Positions 33,811-44,357 are shown, counted from the first letter of the stretch. The stretch is DNA of 64,000 nucleotides from Lysobacteraceae bacterium (GCA_013823855.1 PNMW01000065.1:1-64000), one strand, 5' to 3'. A program made the numbers and translations. The notes: generated by a model from the sequence alone, not told the origin.

Positions 33811-36800
33811 CTACATGTTGCGGCGGTACTCGCCGCCGACGTCATACAACGCGTGGCTGATCTGGCCGAGCGAGTTGTACTTCACGGCTTCCAGCAGGGC
33901 TTCGAAGATGTTGCGGCGATCGCGCGCAGTCTGCTGCAAGACCTTCAGGCTGTCCGCCTTCAGATCGTTGCGGTTGACGCGGAACGACGCGACGTTGTCG
34001 ATCTGCTGACCCTTCTCCTCTTCGGTCGAGCGGATCAGCTCGATGGTGGTCGCGATCTCGCCACCGTGGTCCTTGGGCAGGAAGGTGTTGACGCCGATCA
34101 GCGGCAGCGAGCCGTCGTACTTCTTGTGCTCGTAGTACAGGCTCTCTTCCTGGATCTTGCCGCGCTGGTACATGGTGTCCATCGCCCCGAGCACGCCGCC
34201 ACGCTCGGAGATCGACTCGAATTCCTTGTACACGGCGTCCTCGACGAGGTCGGTCAGCTGGTCGATGACGAAGCTGCCCTGCCAGGGGTTCTCGCAGTAG
34301 TTCAGGCCCAGTTCGCGATTGATGATCAGCTGGATCGCCACCGCGCGGCGCACCGATTCCTCGGTTGGCGTGGTGATCGCTTCGTCGTAGGCGTTGGTGT
34401 GCAGCGAGTTGCAGTTGTCGAACAGGGCATACAGCGCCTGCAGGGTGGTGCGGATGTCGTTGAACTGGATTTCCTGCGCGTGCAGCGAACGGCCCGAGGT
34501 CTGGATGTGGTACTTCAGCATCTGGCTGCGTTCGTTGGCGCTGTAACGCTCGCGCATCGCGCGCGCCCAGATGCGGCGGGCCACACGGCCGATCACCGAG
34601 TACTCCGGGTCCATGCCATTACTGAAGAAGAACGACAGGTTCGGCGCGAAGTCATCGATCTTCATGCCACGCGCGAGGTAGTACTCGACGAAGGTGAAGC
34701 CATTGGCCAAGGTGAAGGCCAGCTGGCTGATCGGGTTCGCGCCGGCTTCGGCGATGTGATAGCCCGAGATCGACACCGAGTAGAAATTGCGCACGCCACG
34801 TTCGACGAACGACTGCTGGATGTCGCCCATCATCCGCAGCGCGAATTCGGTCGAGAAGATGCAGGTGTTCTGCGCCTGGTCTTCCTTGAGGATGTCCGCC
34901 TGCACCGTGCCGCGGACGATCGCCATCGTCTCGCGCTTGATCTTGTCGTAGGTCTCGGCATCGACCAGCTGATCGCCGGTGACGCCGAGCAGCGCCAGGC
35001 CCAGACCGTTGTTGTTCGACGGCAGTTCGCCGGAGTAGCTGGGACGGGTCTTGCCCTTGAACAGCTCGGCGATGGTCTTTTCGGCAGCGGCCCAGCGGGC
35101 CGGGTCCGCCTTCAGATACTTCTCGACCTGCTGGTCGATCGCGCAGTTCATGAACATCGCCAGGATCATCGGCGCCGGACCGTTGATGGTCATCGACACC
35201 GAGGTGCTCGGCAGGCAGAGGTCGAAGCCCGAATAGAGCTTCTTCATGTCGTCGAGCGTGGCGATGTTGACGCCGGAATTGCCGATCTTGCCGTAGATGT
35301 CCGGACGCACTTCCGGATCTTCGCCGTACAGGGTCACCGAATCGAAGGCGGTCGACAGGCGCGTCGGCGCGCCCGGCTGGCTCAGGTAATGGAAGCGGCG
35401 GTTGGTGCGTTCCGGCGTGCCTTCGCCGGCGAACATGCGGATCGGATCTTCACCGACGCGACGGTACGGATACAGCCCGGCGGTATACGGATAGCCGCCC
35501 GGCAGATTCTCTTTCAGCAGGAAGCGCAGCAGCTCGCCCCAGGACTCGTACTTCGGCGCAGCGACCTTCGGAATCTTCGAGTGCGAGAGCGATTCGCTGT
35601 AGTTGTCGCCCGACACCGGCTTGCCGCGCACGTAGTAGGTGTACTGGTCGTCGGTCACGCCCTTCAGGCGCGCCGGCCACTCGCGCAGCAGGTTGATCGA
35701 CTCCGACTTCAGGCCCTTGATCGCTTCGTTGTAGCGGCTGCGCAGGGTCAGGAGGCTGCGGTCGCCGCCGTCGGTGAGGTCTTCTCCGGCGTAGACGTCG
35801 AGCGGCTTCGGCAGCTTGGGATCGTCGAGTTCCTTGAGCGCTTCCCACAACGACTGGGCGCGGTCGGCGATGTCGTGCTGCTGTTCGACATCACGGTTGA
35901 TGCCGCGACCGTTCTCGGCGATCTCGGCGAGGTAGCGGGTGCGGTTGCCCGGGATCAGCACCGTCGCGCGCGGTTCCTTCAGCGTGGTGTCGAGACTCGG
36001 CGTCCACTTGTCCGCCGGCAACCCGAGCTTGGTCCGCAGCAGGCGGCACAGGTTGGTGAACATCCAGGTGACACCCGGATCGTTGAACTGGCTGGCGATC
36101 GTCGGGTAGACCGGGACGTCTTCGTCCTTCAGGTCGAAGCGCACGCGGTTGCGCTTCCACTGCTTGCGGACATCGCGCAGCGCGTCTTCGGCACCACGGC
36201 GGTCGAACTTGTTGAGCACCACCAGCTCGGCGTAATCGATCATGTCGATCTTTTCCAACTGGCTGGCGGCGCCGTAGTCGGAGGTCATGACATAGATCGG
36301 GAAGTCGACAAGATCGACGATTTCCGAATCGCTCTGGCCGATGCCGGCGGTTTCGACGATCACCAGGTCGTAGGTCAGGCTCTTCAGGAAGGCGATGCAG
36401 TCCTTGAGCACCGTGTTGGTCGACGCGTGCTGGCGACGGGTCGCCATCGAACGCATGAAGGCGCGCGGATTGCGCAAGCTGTTCATGCGGATGCGGTCGC
36501 CGAGCAGGGCGCCACCGGAGCGGCGGCGGGTCGGATCGACCGCCAGCACGGCGATGCGCATGGTCGGGAATGCCTGCAGGAAGCGCAGCAGCAGTTCATC
36601 GACCGCCGATGACTTGCCGGCGCCGCCGGTGCCGGTAAAACCGATCACCGGCGTTTTGGCTCCTGCGGACTTCCACTGGGCGCGCAACTGCGCCAGTTCG
36701 GCCTCGCTGAACAGGTCATCTTCCAGCGCCGACAGCCAGCGGCCGACGGTGATCTCGTCATCGATCGACGCCGGGCCCGGCTTGGAGCTGCCCTTGCGAT

Positions 36801-37260
36801 GCGTCTCGGCCCGCTTGATCAGATCCTCGATCATGCCGACCAGGCCGAGCTTGCTGCCGTCGTTCGGATGGTAGATGCGCTCGACGCCCTGCTCGTGCAG
36901 CGCCGCGATCTCTTCCGGCGTGATGGTGCCGCCGCCGCCGCCGAACACGCGGATATGGCTGGCCCCCCTTTGGCTAAGCATGTCGACCATGTACTTGAAG
37001 AACTCGTTGTGGCCGCCCTGGTAGCTCGACAGCGCGATGCCGTCGGCGTCTTCCTGCAACGCGGCGCGCACCACGTCCTCGACCGAACGGTTGTGGCCGA
37101 GGTGCACCACTTCCGCACCCTGCGCCTGGATCAGCCGCCGCATCACGTTGATTGCGGCGTCGTGCCCATCGAACAGGCTCGCCGCGGTCACAAAACGCAG
37201 CGGATTGCGGGTCTGGGAAACTTCGGAGTCCTGCGGGTTCAGCGACGGGGAATCAGCCAT
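33811..37260 (-). CDS. icmF: Fused isobutyryl-CoA mutase IcmF
   Basis: Adenosylcobalamin-dependent mutase fusion of 1149 residues. The N-terminal B12-binding domain has D31-G-H33 (the lower-ligand histidine) and [10 protein letters not shown] MeaB-like G-protein chaperone domain follows (about 165-420), with the P-loop GTGGAGKSS and the guanine motif NKFD. The C-terminal TIM-barrel mutase domain makes up the rest. IcmF interconverts isobutyryl- and butyryl-CoA, and in some bacteria pivalyl- and isovaleryl-CoA. The domain order separates it from methylmalonyl-CoA mutase. It would feed branched C4/C5 products of the neighbouring acyl-CoA genes into beta-oxidation. Confidence 0.94.
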   Translation of the reverse strand: MADSPSLNPQDSEVSQTRNPLRFVTAASLFDGHDAAINVMRRLIQAQGAEVVHLGHNRSVEDVVRAALQEDADGIALSSYQGGHNEFFKYMVDMLSQRGASHIRVFGGGGGTITPEEIAALHEQGVERIYHPNDGSKLGLVGMIEDLIKRAETHRKGSSKPGPASIDDEITVGRWLSALEDDLFSEAELAQLRAQWKSAGAKTPVIGFTGTGGAGKSSAVDELLLRFLQAFPTMRIAVLAVDPTRRRSGGALLGDRIRMNSLRNPRAFMRSMATRRQHASTNTVLKDCIAFLKSLTYDLVIVETAGIGQSDSEIVDLVDFPIYVMTSDYGAASQLEKIDMIDYAELVVLNKFDRRGAEDALRDVRKQWKRNRVRFDLKDEDVPVYPTIASQFNDPGVTWMFTNLCRLLRTKLGLPADKWTPSLDTTLKEPRATVLIPGNRTRYLAEIAENGRGINRDVEQQHDIADRAQSLWEALKELDDPKLPKPLDVYAGEDLTDGGDRSLLTLRSRYNEAIKGLKSESINLLREWPARLKGVTDDQYTYYVRGKPVSGDNYSESLSHSKIPKVAAPKYESWGELLRFLLKENLPGGYPYTAGLYPYRRVGEDPIRMFAGEGTPERTNRRFHYLSQPGAPTRLSTAFDSVTLYGEDPEVRPDIYGKIGNSGVNIATLDDMKKLYSGFDLCLPSTSVSMTINGPAPMILAMFMNCAIDQQVEKYLKADPARWAAAEKTIAELFKGKTRPSYSGELPSNNNGLGLALLGVTGDQLVDAETYDKIKRETMAIVRGTVQADILKEDQAQNTCIFSTEFALRMMGDIQQSFVERGVRNFYSVSISGYHIAEAGANPISQLAFTLANGFTFVEYYLARGMKIDDFAPNLSFFFSNGMDPEYSVIGRVARRIWARAMRERYSANERSQMLKYHIQTSGRSLHAQEIQFNDIRTTLQALYALFDNCNSLHTNAYDEAITTPTEESVRRAVAIQLIINRELGLNYCENPWQGSFVIDQLTDLVEDAVYKEFESISERGGVLGAMDTMYQRGKIQEESLYYEHKKYDGSLPLIGVNTFLPKDHGGEIATTIELIRSTEEEKGQQIDNVASFRVNRNDLKADSLKVLQQTARDRRNIFEALLEAVKYNSLGQISHALYDVGGEYRRNM

Positions 37261-37416
37261 GGCGACGGTCTTCGGTGAGCGAAACGGTAACGGACGAACC
37301 GCCAGCCCCAGTTTTCAAGGCCAGCGGTGGAACATCATGCAACAGGCCCGGAACTCGGGCCGACCAGTGAATCTACTGGGCGCGAAATGCCCGCGCGCCA
37401 CCCGATCGGGCAGAAA

Positions 37417-38982
37417 TCAGGATTTTCCGGCGGCCGCCTTGGCCAGTTCATCGCGAACCACGCGCTTCAGGACCTTGCCGGTGGCGGTCATCGGGAAGGC
37501 ATCGACCAGACGCACTTCCTTCGGCACCTTGTAACCGGCGATGTGCAGCCGGCAGTGGGCAACAATCTCTTCCTGCGTCGGCTTGTGACCATCGCTCGGC
37601 ATGATCAGCGCGACGACTTTCTCGCCCCACTTTTCATCCGGCAGGCCGATGACGGCGCACATGCGCACACCCGGATGCTTGGCGAGCACCTGCTCGACTT
37701 CCGCCGAGTACACGTTCTCGCCGCCGGTGACGATCATGTCCTTGACCCGATCGACCAGATACAGCAGGCCTTCGGCGTCGCGGCGGCCAGCATCGCCGGT
37801 CTTGTACCAGCCGTTGTTGAGCACGGCGGCGGTGGTATCCGGCTGCTTCCAGTAGCCGCCGAAGAGTGAAGGCGAACGCACCATCAATTCGCCGATTTCG
37901 CCTTCGGCCACTTCGTCGCCATTGGCGTCGACGAACTTGACGTCGATCAGCGGCAGCGGTGTGCCGCAGGACTTGAGCTTGTTCTCATCCTCGATGACGT
38001 GCTGTTCCGGACGCAGCAGCGAGATCGCGCCCGAGCTTTCCGTGGCGCCGTAGAACTGCATGAACTTGCACTTCATCTCGCGCAGCGCGCGCGCCAGCAA
38101 GTGCGAGCTGATCGGCGAGCCGGCATACATCACCAGACGCAGACTGGAGAAATCGGCGGTCTTGGCATCCGGGTGGTCGAGCACCATCTGGATCGCCGTC
38201 GGCACCAGCGCGACGATCGACGGGCGGTCGCGCTGGATGACCTTGATCAGCTGGCCGGCGTCGAGCTGCGGCAGCACCGACAGCGTGCCGCCGTTGTACA
38301 GCGACTGGATGGTCAGGCCGCTGCCGACCAGATGGAAGTTCGGCATCACCATCATCATCACGTCGCTGTCCTGCCACTGCAGCGCCGGTTCCAGATGCTC
38401 GCAAAGCCGCATGAAGTTGAAGCCGCGATGGGTCAGCTCGACACCCTTGGGCTTGCCGGTGGTGCCCGAGGTGTAGATCAGCAGCGCGGCCTGCTCGGGA
38501 TCGAGCGGCGCATGCGGATCGACGTTCGATGCCGCGGCCAGCGCCTGGTCGAGTTCGCTGTCGCGCTGGAACGGGTCGATGGTGATCACCTTGAACGCGC
38601 TCAGACCCAAGGCCTGCACGGCATGGATCAGCGGCAGGAATTCACGATCGACAAACATCAACGGCGCTTCGGCGTCGGCGATCACCGCTGCCAGTTCCGG
38701 CGCGGCCAGCCGCCAGTTCATCGGCGACATCGTGCTGCCGGCCTTGTTGATGCCGAACAGCAGCTGGAAATACAGCGCCGAGTTCTTGCCGAGGAAGCCG
38801 ATGTTCGACTTGAGCGCAATGCCGTGGTCGGCAATCAGATTGGCGATGCGGTTCGAGCGGTCATCCAGTTCGGCGAAGCTGATTTCGCCGCTGCCATCGA
38901 CCAGCGCGACCTTGTCCGGCCGGGTTTGCGCATACAGGCGGGGGATGTCGGCGAGTGTCTTGATGTCGGCATACAACCACAT
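37417..38982 (-). CDS. AMP-dependent acyl-CoA synthetase/ligase
   Basis: Adenylate-forming ligase of 521 residues activating a carboxylic acid to its CoA thioester. Signature motifs: YTSGTTGKPKGVE (P-loop-like A3), QFYGATESSG (A5), WYKTGDAGRRDAEG (A7), and VKDMIVTGGENVYSAEVE (hinge/A8). The C-terminal KVLKRVVRD carries the catalytic lysine. It is upstream of icmF and downstream of an enoyl-CoA hydratase on the same strand, fitting an acid-activation step for the island. The chain-length preference cannot be read from the sequence. Confidence 0.92.
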   Translation of the reverse strand: MWLYADIKTLADIPRLYAQTRPDKVALVDGSGEISFAELDDRSNRIANLIADHGIALKSNIGFLGKNSALYFQLLFGINKAGSTMSPMNWRLAAPELAAVIADAEAPLMFVDREFLPLIHAVQALGLSAFKVITIDPFQRDSELDQALAAASNVDPHAPLDPEQAALLIYTSGTTGKPKGVELTHRGFNFMRLCEHLEPALQWQDSDVMMMVMPNFHLVGSGLTIQSLYNGGTLSVLPQLDAGQLIKVIQRDRPSIVALVPTAIQMVLDHPDAKTADFSSLRLVMYAGSPISSHLLARALREMKCKFMQFYGATESSGAISLLRPEQHVIEDENKLKSCGTPLPLIDVKFVDANGDEVAEGEIGELMVRSPSLFGGYWKQPDTTAAVLNNGWYKTGDAGRRDAEGLLYLVDRVKDMIVTGGENVYSAEVEQVLAKHPGVRMCAVIGLPDEKWGEKVVALIMPSDGHKPTQEEIVAHCRLHIAGYKVPKEVRLVDAFPMTATGKVLKRVVRDELAKAAAGKS

Positions 38983-39044
38983 GGTCTCGTCCTCTCTTGG
39001 CTATCGCGGTGGGCGCTGGTTTCTCGGATCAGCAGCGATCCGGC

Positions 39045-39836
39045 TCAGCGTCCCTTGAAGTTTGGAGCGCGCTTCTCGACGAACGCGGTGATGCCCTCGC
39101 GGGCATCAAAGCTGCCGGCACAGCCGGACAGGGCCTGCGCCTCGTCCTCGAGCTGGGTTTCCATCGGCGTGCGCAGGGCCTTGTCGACCAGACGGCGGAT
39201 TTCGCCGAAAGCCCGGGTCGGCCCCATCGCCAGCTGCCTGGCCACCTGCTCGGCGGTATTGGCGAGCAACGCGTCGTCGACGACGTAGTCTGCAAGACCG
39301 GCCGTCAATGCCTGGTCAGCGGTGAGCATTTCGTTGAACAGCAGGAAGCGGCGGGCGCGGGCGATGCCCATGCGCGAAGCCAGTGCGAACGAGGCGCCGG
39401 CATCGCAGGAGTAGCCGATCTGCGGATAGGCCGCGCCGAAGCGCGCACTCTTGCCGGCATAGACCACGTCGCAGGCACCGACCAGCGCCACGCCGCCGCC
39501 CATGCAGATGCCGTGCACGCTGGCGATCAGCGGCGCGTTCATGCGCTTCAGACGCGCGAGACCCATGTGCAGCGTCGACGTCCATTGCAGGATCTCCGTC
39601 GGCAGGGTCTCGAGCTGCTTGGCGAACATGTTGATGTCGCCGCCGACGGTGAAGAACTTGCCGTTGGCAGTCAGCAGCACGGCGCGGACATCGCCACGCG
39701 CCAGCAGCGTGCTGCAGGCGTGATTCATGTCGGCGCACATCTGCGCGTTGAACGGATTGCCGAGCGCCGGCTGGTTCAGCACCAGGCGCGCCAGCCCGCT
39801 TTCATCGACATTGAGTTCCAGCGTTTCGTACGTCAT
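39045..39836 (-). CDS. Enoyl-CoA hydratase/isomerase family protein
   Basis: Crotonase-fold enzyme of 263 residues. The oxyanion-hole segments are GKFFTVGGDINMFA and HGICMGGGVALVGACD. Where classical hydratases have two catalytic glutamates, this region reads YPQIGYSCDAGASF, so it could be an isomerase or a hydratase variant. ATG 39836 has GGAG about 7 bases upstream; the extension to 39947 crosses a terminator-like hairpin and is rejected. Part of the acyl-CoA island. Confidence 0.85.
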   Translation of the reverse strand: MTYETLELNVDESGLARLVLNQPALGNPFNAQMCADMNHACSTLLARGDVRAVLLTANGKFFTVGGDINMFAKQLETLPTEILQWTSTLHMGLARLKRMNAPLIASVHGICMGGGVALVGACDVVYAGKSARFGAAYPQIGYSCDAGASFALASRMGIARARRFLLFNEMLTADQALTAGLADYVVDDALLANTAEQVARQLAMGPTRAFGEIRRLVDKALRTPMETQLEDEAQALSGCAGSFDAREGITAFVEKRAPNFKGR

Positions 39837-39899
39837 TCCCGACTCCCCTGAACTGGTGTAGACAATCTCGCCCGCTCGGATGGCGCGCTGGTCGCATTC

Positions 39900-39934
39900 A
39901 AACAAAAGCCCGCCCCCAGTGATGGTCGGCGGGC
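39900..39934 (-). terminator. Terminator after acyl-CoA dehydrogenase 1
   Basis: On the minus strand GCCCGCC/GGCGGGC (arms at 39928-39934 and 39908-39914) is followed by TTTTGTTT. It sits just after the stop at 39957 and before the enoyl-CoA hydratase gene, so these two genes are probably separate transcripts. Confidence 0.75.
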
Positions 39935-39956
39935 TCGTGAGCCGCAAGCAGACGGA

Positions 39957-41165
39957 TCAGCTTGCGAGGCGTTTCTGCTCGGATCCCGAATCGATCGACT
40001 TGACCTTTTCCTGACCCTGCACGCGACCGAACAGCGAGCGGCCGATGATCAGCTTCATCACCTCGATCGAGCCACCGGCGATCTTGACAATTCGGCAGTC
40101 GGCGAAGGCGCGCGAGATCGGGTATTCCCACATGTAGCCCCAGCCGCCGAACAGCTGCAGGCATTCGTCGGCGCATTTGCAGTGCAGGTTCGACAGCCAC
40201 ATCTTCGCCATCGCGGCATCGACTTCATCGAGTTCGCCAGCCATGAACTTGGCGATGCAGTGATCGGTGAAGATGCGGCCGATGGTCGCTTCGGTGTGCA
40301 GCTCGGCGAGCTTGAACTGGGTGTTCTGGAACGCGCCGATGGTGGTGCCGAAAGCCTTGCGGCTGGCGGTGTAGTCGACCGTCATCTCGATCAGCGTCTC
40401 GGCGACCGTGGCCGAACGGATCGCCTGGGCCAGGCGTTCCTGGGCCAGCTTGGTCATCATCAGCTTGAAACCTTCGCCTTCCTTGCCGAGCATCGCCGAC
40501 GCCGGCACGCGCATGTCTTCGAAGAAAAGCTCCGACGTGTCCTGGGCCTTCATGCCCAGCTTTTCGAGGTTCTTGCCGCGCTTGAAGCCCGGGTTGTTGG
40601 TGTCGACCAGGAACAGGGTGACGCCCTTGGAGCCGGCGTCGCTGTCGGTCTTGGTCGCCAGCACCAGCACATCGCAGAGCTGGCCATTGGAGATGAACAC
40701 CTTCTGGCCATTGATGATGTAGTCATCACCGTCACGCACGGCACGGGTGCGGATCGCCTTCAGGTCCGAACCGGCGTGTGGTTCGGTCATGCCGAGGCTG
40801 CCGATGGCTTCACCCGACACCATCTTCGGCAACCAGTGCTTTTTCTGCTCTTCGGTGCCGAAGGACTTGACGTAGGTCGAGACCAGATCGCAATGAATCA
40901 GGAAGCCCGGGCCGGTGAAGCCGCTGCGGGCCATTTCCTCGAACACCACGACATCGAACAGATAGTCGAGGCCGAGACCGCCGTATTCTTCCGGCACGGT
41001 GCAGCAGAGCATGCCCGCCTCGCCGGCCTTGATCCACAGATCACGCGGCACGATGCCGTCGTGCTCCCACTGGGCGTGATACGGCGCGATCTCGCGCTCG
41101 ATGAACTTGCGGACCGTATCGCGGAACAGTTCGTGCTCGTGAGTGAACAGCGTGCGCTTGAACAT
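39957..41165 (-). CDS. Acyl-CoA dehydrogenase 1 (long-chain/IVD-like active site)
   Basis: FAD enzyme of 402 residues introducing the alpha,beta double bond into an acyl-CoA. FAD/substrate motifs: LGMTEPHAGSDL, INGQKVFISNGQ and LQLFGGWGYMWEYPISRAF. At the usual MCAD base position the sequence reads IAGGSIEVMK (no Glu). A glutamate in LIEMTVDY aligns with the alternative base of long-chain and isovaleryl enzymes. ATG 41165 with GAGAAG 5 bases upstream is preferred over GTG 41171. A palindromic operator copy lies 30 bases upstream of the start. Confidence 0.92.
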   Translation of the reverse strand: MFKRTLFTHEHELFRDTVRKFIEREIAPYHAQWEHDGIVPRDLWIKAGEAGMLCCTVPEEYGGLGLDYLFDVVVFEEMARSGFTGPGFLIHCDLVSTYVKSFGTEEQKKHWLPKMVSGEAIGSLGMTEPHAGSDLKAIRTRAVRDGDDYIINGQKVFISNGQLCDVLVLATKTDSDAGSKGVTLFLVDTNNPGFKRGKNLEKLGMKAQDTSELFFEDMRVPASAMLGKEGEGFKLMMTKLAQERLAQAIRSATVAETLIEMTVDYTASRKAFGTTIGAFQNTQFKLAELHTEATIGRIFTDHCIAKFMAGELDEVDAAMAKMWLSNLHCKCADECLQLFGGWGYMWEYPISRAFADCRIVKIAGGSIEVMKLIIGRSLFGRVQGQEKVKSIDSGSEQKRLAS

Positions 41166-41194
41166 GGACACTTCTCGAAAAGATTTTAGCTTGA

Positions 41195-41212
41195 TCGTAG
41201 GGTACCGTACGA
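41195..41212. promoter_or_regulatory. Divergent copy of the TAGTATGG-type palindromic operator
   Basis: TCGTAGGGTACCGTACGA is a near-perfect palindrome (arms TCGTAGGG/CCGTACGA) and matches the 18-bp island operator at 13 of 18 positions. It is 30 bases upstream of acyl-CoA dehydrogenase 1. Confidence 0.5.
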
Positions 41213-41273
41213 CCGATGTAAAGCCGATTTCCCCCGCCGCGAGCGCTGATCGCCGCCGGCAGGGGACGCCGCG

Positions 41274-42440
41274 TCAGTAGGACTTCGGCTGGTCCAGCAC
41301 CTTTTCGGCGATGAACGACAGGATCAGCTGTTCGGTGATCGGGGCGATGCGGGTGACGGTGACTTCGCGCAGCAGCCGTTCGACGTGGTACTCCTTCGCG
41401 TAGCCCATGCCGCCGAAGGTCAGCACCGCCTGCAGGCAGGCGTCGAAGCCGGCGCGGGCACCGAGGAACTTGCCGGCGTTCGCTTCGGCACCGCAGGGCA
41501 GATGGTTGTCGTAGAGCCAAGCGGCCTTTTCGACCATCCGCTGGGCGGCTTCCAGATACATCCACTTTTCCGCCAGCGGATGCTGGATGCCCTGGTTCTG
41601 GCCGATCGGACGACCGAACACCACGCGCTCGCGGCCGTACTTGGCGGCGCGGCGCAGCGCGTCCTGGCCGATGCCGATCGCTTCGATGCCGATCAGCACG
41701 CGCTCCGGATTGAGGCTGTGCAGGATGTAGCCGAAGCCCTTGCCTTCCTCGCCGATGCGATCGGAATCGGGAATGAACAGGTCGTCGATGAAGATCGAGT
41801 TCGAATCGACCGCCTTGCGGCCCATCTTCGGGATCTTGGTGACCGCGATCTTCGAGCGGTCGAGGTCGGTGTAGAAGATGGTGATGCCGTCGGTCGGACG
41901 CTTGGCGTCTTCGAGCTTGGTGGTGCGGGTCAGCAGCATGATCTTGTTGGCAACCTGGGCGGTCGAGGTCCAGACCTTCTGGCCGCGCACGATGTAGCCG
42001 CCGTCGACCTTGGTCGCGAAGGTCTTGATCGCCGTGGTGTTGAGGCCGGCGTCCGGCTCGGTGAAGCCGAAGCAGCACTGGTCCTGGCCCGAGATCAGGC
42101 GCGGCACCCAGCGGGACTTCTGCTCGTGCGTGCCGTAGACCACGATCGGATGCGGCCCGAACAGGTTGATGTGCACCGACGAGGTCGCCGCCATGCCACC
42201 GCCGTGGCTGGCGATCTCATGCATCATGATCATCGCTTCGGTGACGCCAAGCCCCGAGCCGCCGTACTCCTCCGGCATGGTCAGGCCCAGCCAGCCACCG
42301 TCGGCCATCGCCTTGTGGAACTCGCGCGGAAACGCACCATCCTCGTCGCGGGCCAGCCAGTATTCGTCACCGAACGAACGGACTACGGCGCCAACGCCGT
42401 CGCGGATCGCCTGATGATCAGGATTGATCGAGAAATCCAT
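41274..42440 (-). CDS. Acyl-CoA dehydrogenase 2
   Basis: Acyl-CoA dehydrogenase of 388 residues. Motifs: FGFTEPDAGLNTTAIKT, VRGQKVWTSTAQ, FGRPIGQNQGIQHPLAEKWM and FGGMGYAKEYHVERLLREV. At the C-terminal base position it has RIAPITEQLI instead of EGT, seen in a subgroup acting on unusual or CoA-ligated cyclic acids. It lies between dehydrogenase 1 and the MaoC gene, all minus strand. The 108-base gap downstream carries the operator of dehydrogenase 1. Confidence 0.9.
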   Translation of the reverse strand: MDFSINPDHQAIRDGVGAVVRSFGDEYWLARDEDGAFPREFHKAMADGGWLGLTMPEEYGGSGLGVTEAMIMMHEIASHGGGMAATSSVHINLFGPHPIVVYGTHEQKSRWVPRLISGQDQCCFGFTEPDAGLNTTAIKTFATKVDGGYIVRGQKVWTSTAQVANKIMLLTRTTKLEDAKRPTDGITIFYTDLDRSKIAVTKIPKMGRKAVDSNSIFIDDLFIPDSDRIGEEGKGFGYILHSLNPERVLIGIEAIGIGQDALRRAAKYGRERVVFGRPIGQNQGIQHPLAEKWMYLEAAQRMVEKAAWLYDNHLPCGAEANAGKFLGARAGFDACLQAVLTFGGMGYAKEYHVERLLREVTVTRIAPITEQLILSFIAEKVLDQPKSY

Positions 42441-42496
42441 CGGGAAGCTCCAGATTTTTTGAGGAAATTCGGCGTCGGACGGCGGCGCGGACGCGC

Positions 42497-42952
42497 TCAG
42501 GCCGTCGGCTTGCGCAGCATCAGCGCCTGGCGCTGGGTGGTGCAGATCAGCTCGCCGCGCTGGTTCAGGCCTTCGTGCAGGAAGGTGACGATGCCGGCGT
42601 TCGGGCGCGACTTCGATTCGCGAACCTCGAGGACGGTGGTGCGCGAGCGGATCGTGTCGCCGGCGAACACCGGCTTCGGGAACCGGGTGTCGGTCATGCC
42701 GAGATTGGCGACCGTGGTGCCGAGCGTGGTGTCCTGGATCGACAGGCCGATCACCAGTCCCAGCGTGAAGATCGAGTTGACCAGCGGCTGGCCGAATTCG
42801 GTGGTCTTGCAGTACTCGGCGTCGATATGGATCTGCGCCGGGTTGTAGGTCGCGCCGCAGAACCAGACGTTGTCCGATTCGGTGACCGTGCGGCGGATCT
42901 CGTGCTCGATGACCCGCCCCACCGTGAACTGCTCGAAGTAAAGACCCGCCAT
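42497..42952 (-). CDS. MaoC-family acyl-CoA dehydratase/hydratase
   Basis: Hotdog-fold hydratase of 151 residues. The catalytic dyad segment is ATYNPAQIHIDAEYC (Asn/Asp/His pattern of R-specific enoyl-CoA hydratases). FAGDTIRSRTTVLEVRESKSRP is the typical second half. It would hydrate an enoyl-CoA made by the adjacent dehydrogenases. Its promoter region contains a perfect copy of the 18-bp operator. Confidence 0.88.
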   Translation of the reverse strand: MAGLYFEQFTVGRVIEHEIRRTVTESDNVWFCGATYNPAQIHIDAEYCKTTEFGQPLVNSIFTLGLVIGLSIQDTTLGTTVANLGMTDTRFPKPVFAGDTIRSRTTVLEVRESKSRPNAGIVTFLHEGLNQRGELICTTQRQALMLRKPTA

Positions 42953-42989
42953 TGCCGACTCCCGGATAGCCGGCGCGGGGCCGGCGTTT

Positions 42990-43007
42990 TAGTATGGTGC
43001 CATACTA
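42990..43007. promoter_or_regulatory. 18-bp palindromic operator, perfect copy A
   Basis: TAGTATGGTGCCATACTA, arms of 8 bp with a TG centre, 38 bases upstream of the MaoC gene start. The identical 18 bases recur at 63409-63426, 20 kb away. The layout fits a TetR-family repressor site overlapping the promoter. Confidence 0.85.
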
Positions 43008-43047
43008 TCATGCTTGAACTGCAGGACAACAGGGCAGGCGGCCTGGC

Positions 43048-44193
43048 TCACAGCGACCGCGAAATCAGCTCGCGCATGATTTCCGAGGTGCCGCCATAGA
43101 TGCGTTGCACGCGAGCGTCAGCGTACAGCTTGCAGATCTCGTACTCGCGCATGAACCCGTAGCCGCCGAAGAACTGCAGGCAGGTATCGACCAGACGTCC
43201 GTGCATCTCGGTGCACCACAGCTTGGCGATCGATGCGTCGGCCTGGTTGAGCGCATGGCGGTCGTGCTTTTCCAGGCACTGGTCGACGAACGCCCAGCCC
43301 ACCGCCAGCTCGGCCTTCAGGTCGGCCAGCTTGTAGCGGGTATTCTGGAAATCCATGATCGTCTTGCCGAAGGCCTTGCGGTTGTTGACGTAGTCGCGGG
43401 TGATGTCGAAAGCCTTCTGGGCGGCTGCCATCGAAGACACGGCGATGGTCAGACGCTCCTGCGGCAGCTCGCTCATCAGGCTAGCGAAACCGGTGCCTTC
43501 GGCGCCGAGCAGGTTCGTCACCGGCACGGTCACATCGTCGAAGAACAGCTCGGAAGTATCGGACGACAGATGGCCGAGCTTGTCGAGATTGCGGCCGCGG
43601 CGGAAGCCGGGGCGGTCCGCCTCGACGACGATCAGGCTCATGCCCTTCGCGCCCGGCGCATCGGAGGTGCGGGCCACGACGATGACGATGTCCGAATGCT
43701 GGCCGTTGGAGATGAAGGTTTTCGATCCGCTGATCCGGAACTGCTCGCCCTCGCGCACCGCGCGGGTCTTGATGCCCTGCAGGTCGCTGCCGGTGCCCGG
43801 CTCGGTCATTGCGATCGCGCAGACGGTCTTGCCGCTGACCATGCCGGTCAGCCACTTCTGCTTCTGGGCTTCGCTGGCGAGGCTGATCAGGTAGCCGGCG
43901 CAGACGTCGTTGTGCACCGAGATGTCGGTCTGCGGCCCGGCCATGCCGGCATAGGCCAGTTCCTCGACGACGATGGCGTTGTGCCGGAAGCTGCCGCCTA
44001 CACCGCCATAGGCTTCGCCGGCTTGCGGGCACAGCAGCCCGGCTTCGCCGGCCTTGTCCCACATCGTGCGATCGACGATGCCCTGCTCCTCCCAGCGTGC
44101 GAAATGCGGCAGCAGTTCGGTCTTGATGAAGCCGCGAACGGCATCGCGGAACATGCCGTGCTCGGATGAATAGACGGCGCGATTGGCTAGCAC
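43048..44193 (-). CDS. Acyl-CoA dehydrogenase 3 (long-chain-type)
   Basis: Acyl-CoA dehydrogenase of 381 residues starting at GTG 44193, which has GGAG 6 bases upstream; the frame upstream to 44298 is non-coding. Motifs: IAMTEPGTGSDLQGI, ISGSKTFISNGQHSD, RKAFGKTIMDFQNTRYKLADLK, FFGGYGFMREYEICKLYADARVQRIYGGTSEIMRE. The C-terminal IYGGTSE points to the long-chain/IVD-type active site. The alternative base position reads FDITRDY, so Asp may replace the usual Glu. Divergent from the AlkB-type hydroxylase gene. Confidence 0.9.
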   Translation of the reverse strand: MLANRAVYSSEHGMFRDAVRGFIKTELLPHFARWEEQGIVDRTMWDKAGEAGLLCPQAGEAYGGVGGSFRHNAIVVEELAYAGMAGPQTDISVHNDVCAGYLISLASEAQKQKWLTGMVSGKTVCAIAMTEPGTGSDLQGIKTRAVREGEQFRISGSKTFISNGQHSDIVIVVARTSDAPGAKGMSLIVVEADRPGFRRGRNLDKLGHLSSDTSELFFDDVTVPVTNLLGAEGTGFASLMSELPQERLTIAVSSMAAAQKAFDITRDYVNNRKAFGKTIMDFQNTRYKLADLKAELAVGWAFVDQCLEKHDRHALNQADASIAKLWCTEMHGRLVDTCLQFFGGYGFMREYEICKLYADARVQRIYGGTSEIMRELISRSL

Positions 44194-44357
44194 AGGAATC
44201 TCCGGAAAAGCGTGTGAATGATGGACACGGGCAGGCCGCAGGCGCGCGATCTTCAAAGAGCGCTTCCAGACGCGGGCCGCGTAATGGCGGATGACCACGG
44301 TAGAAGTATGGGACGCCGCTTAAAAGTGCGGCCCCGTCACTAAAGACGGGCTGCCGT

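Noticed and set aside
33853-36612. Plus-strand open frame of 919 residues opposite icmF
   Set aside because: Antisense shadow of icmF; His/Asp/Arg-rich composition, no domain, no ribosome site.
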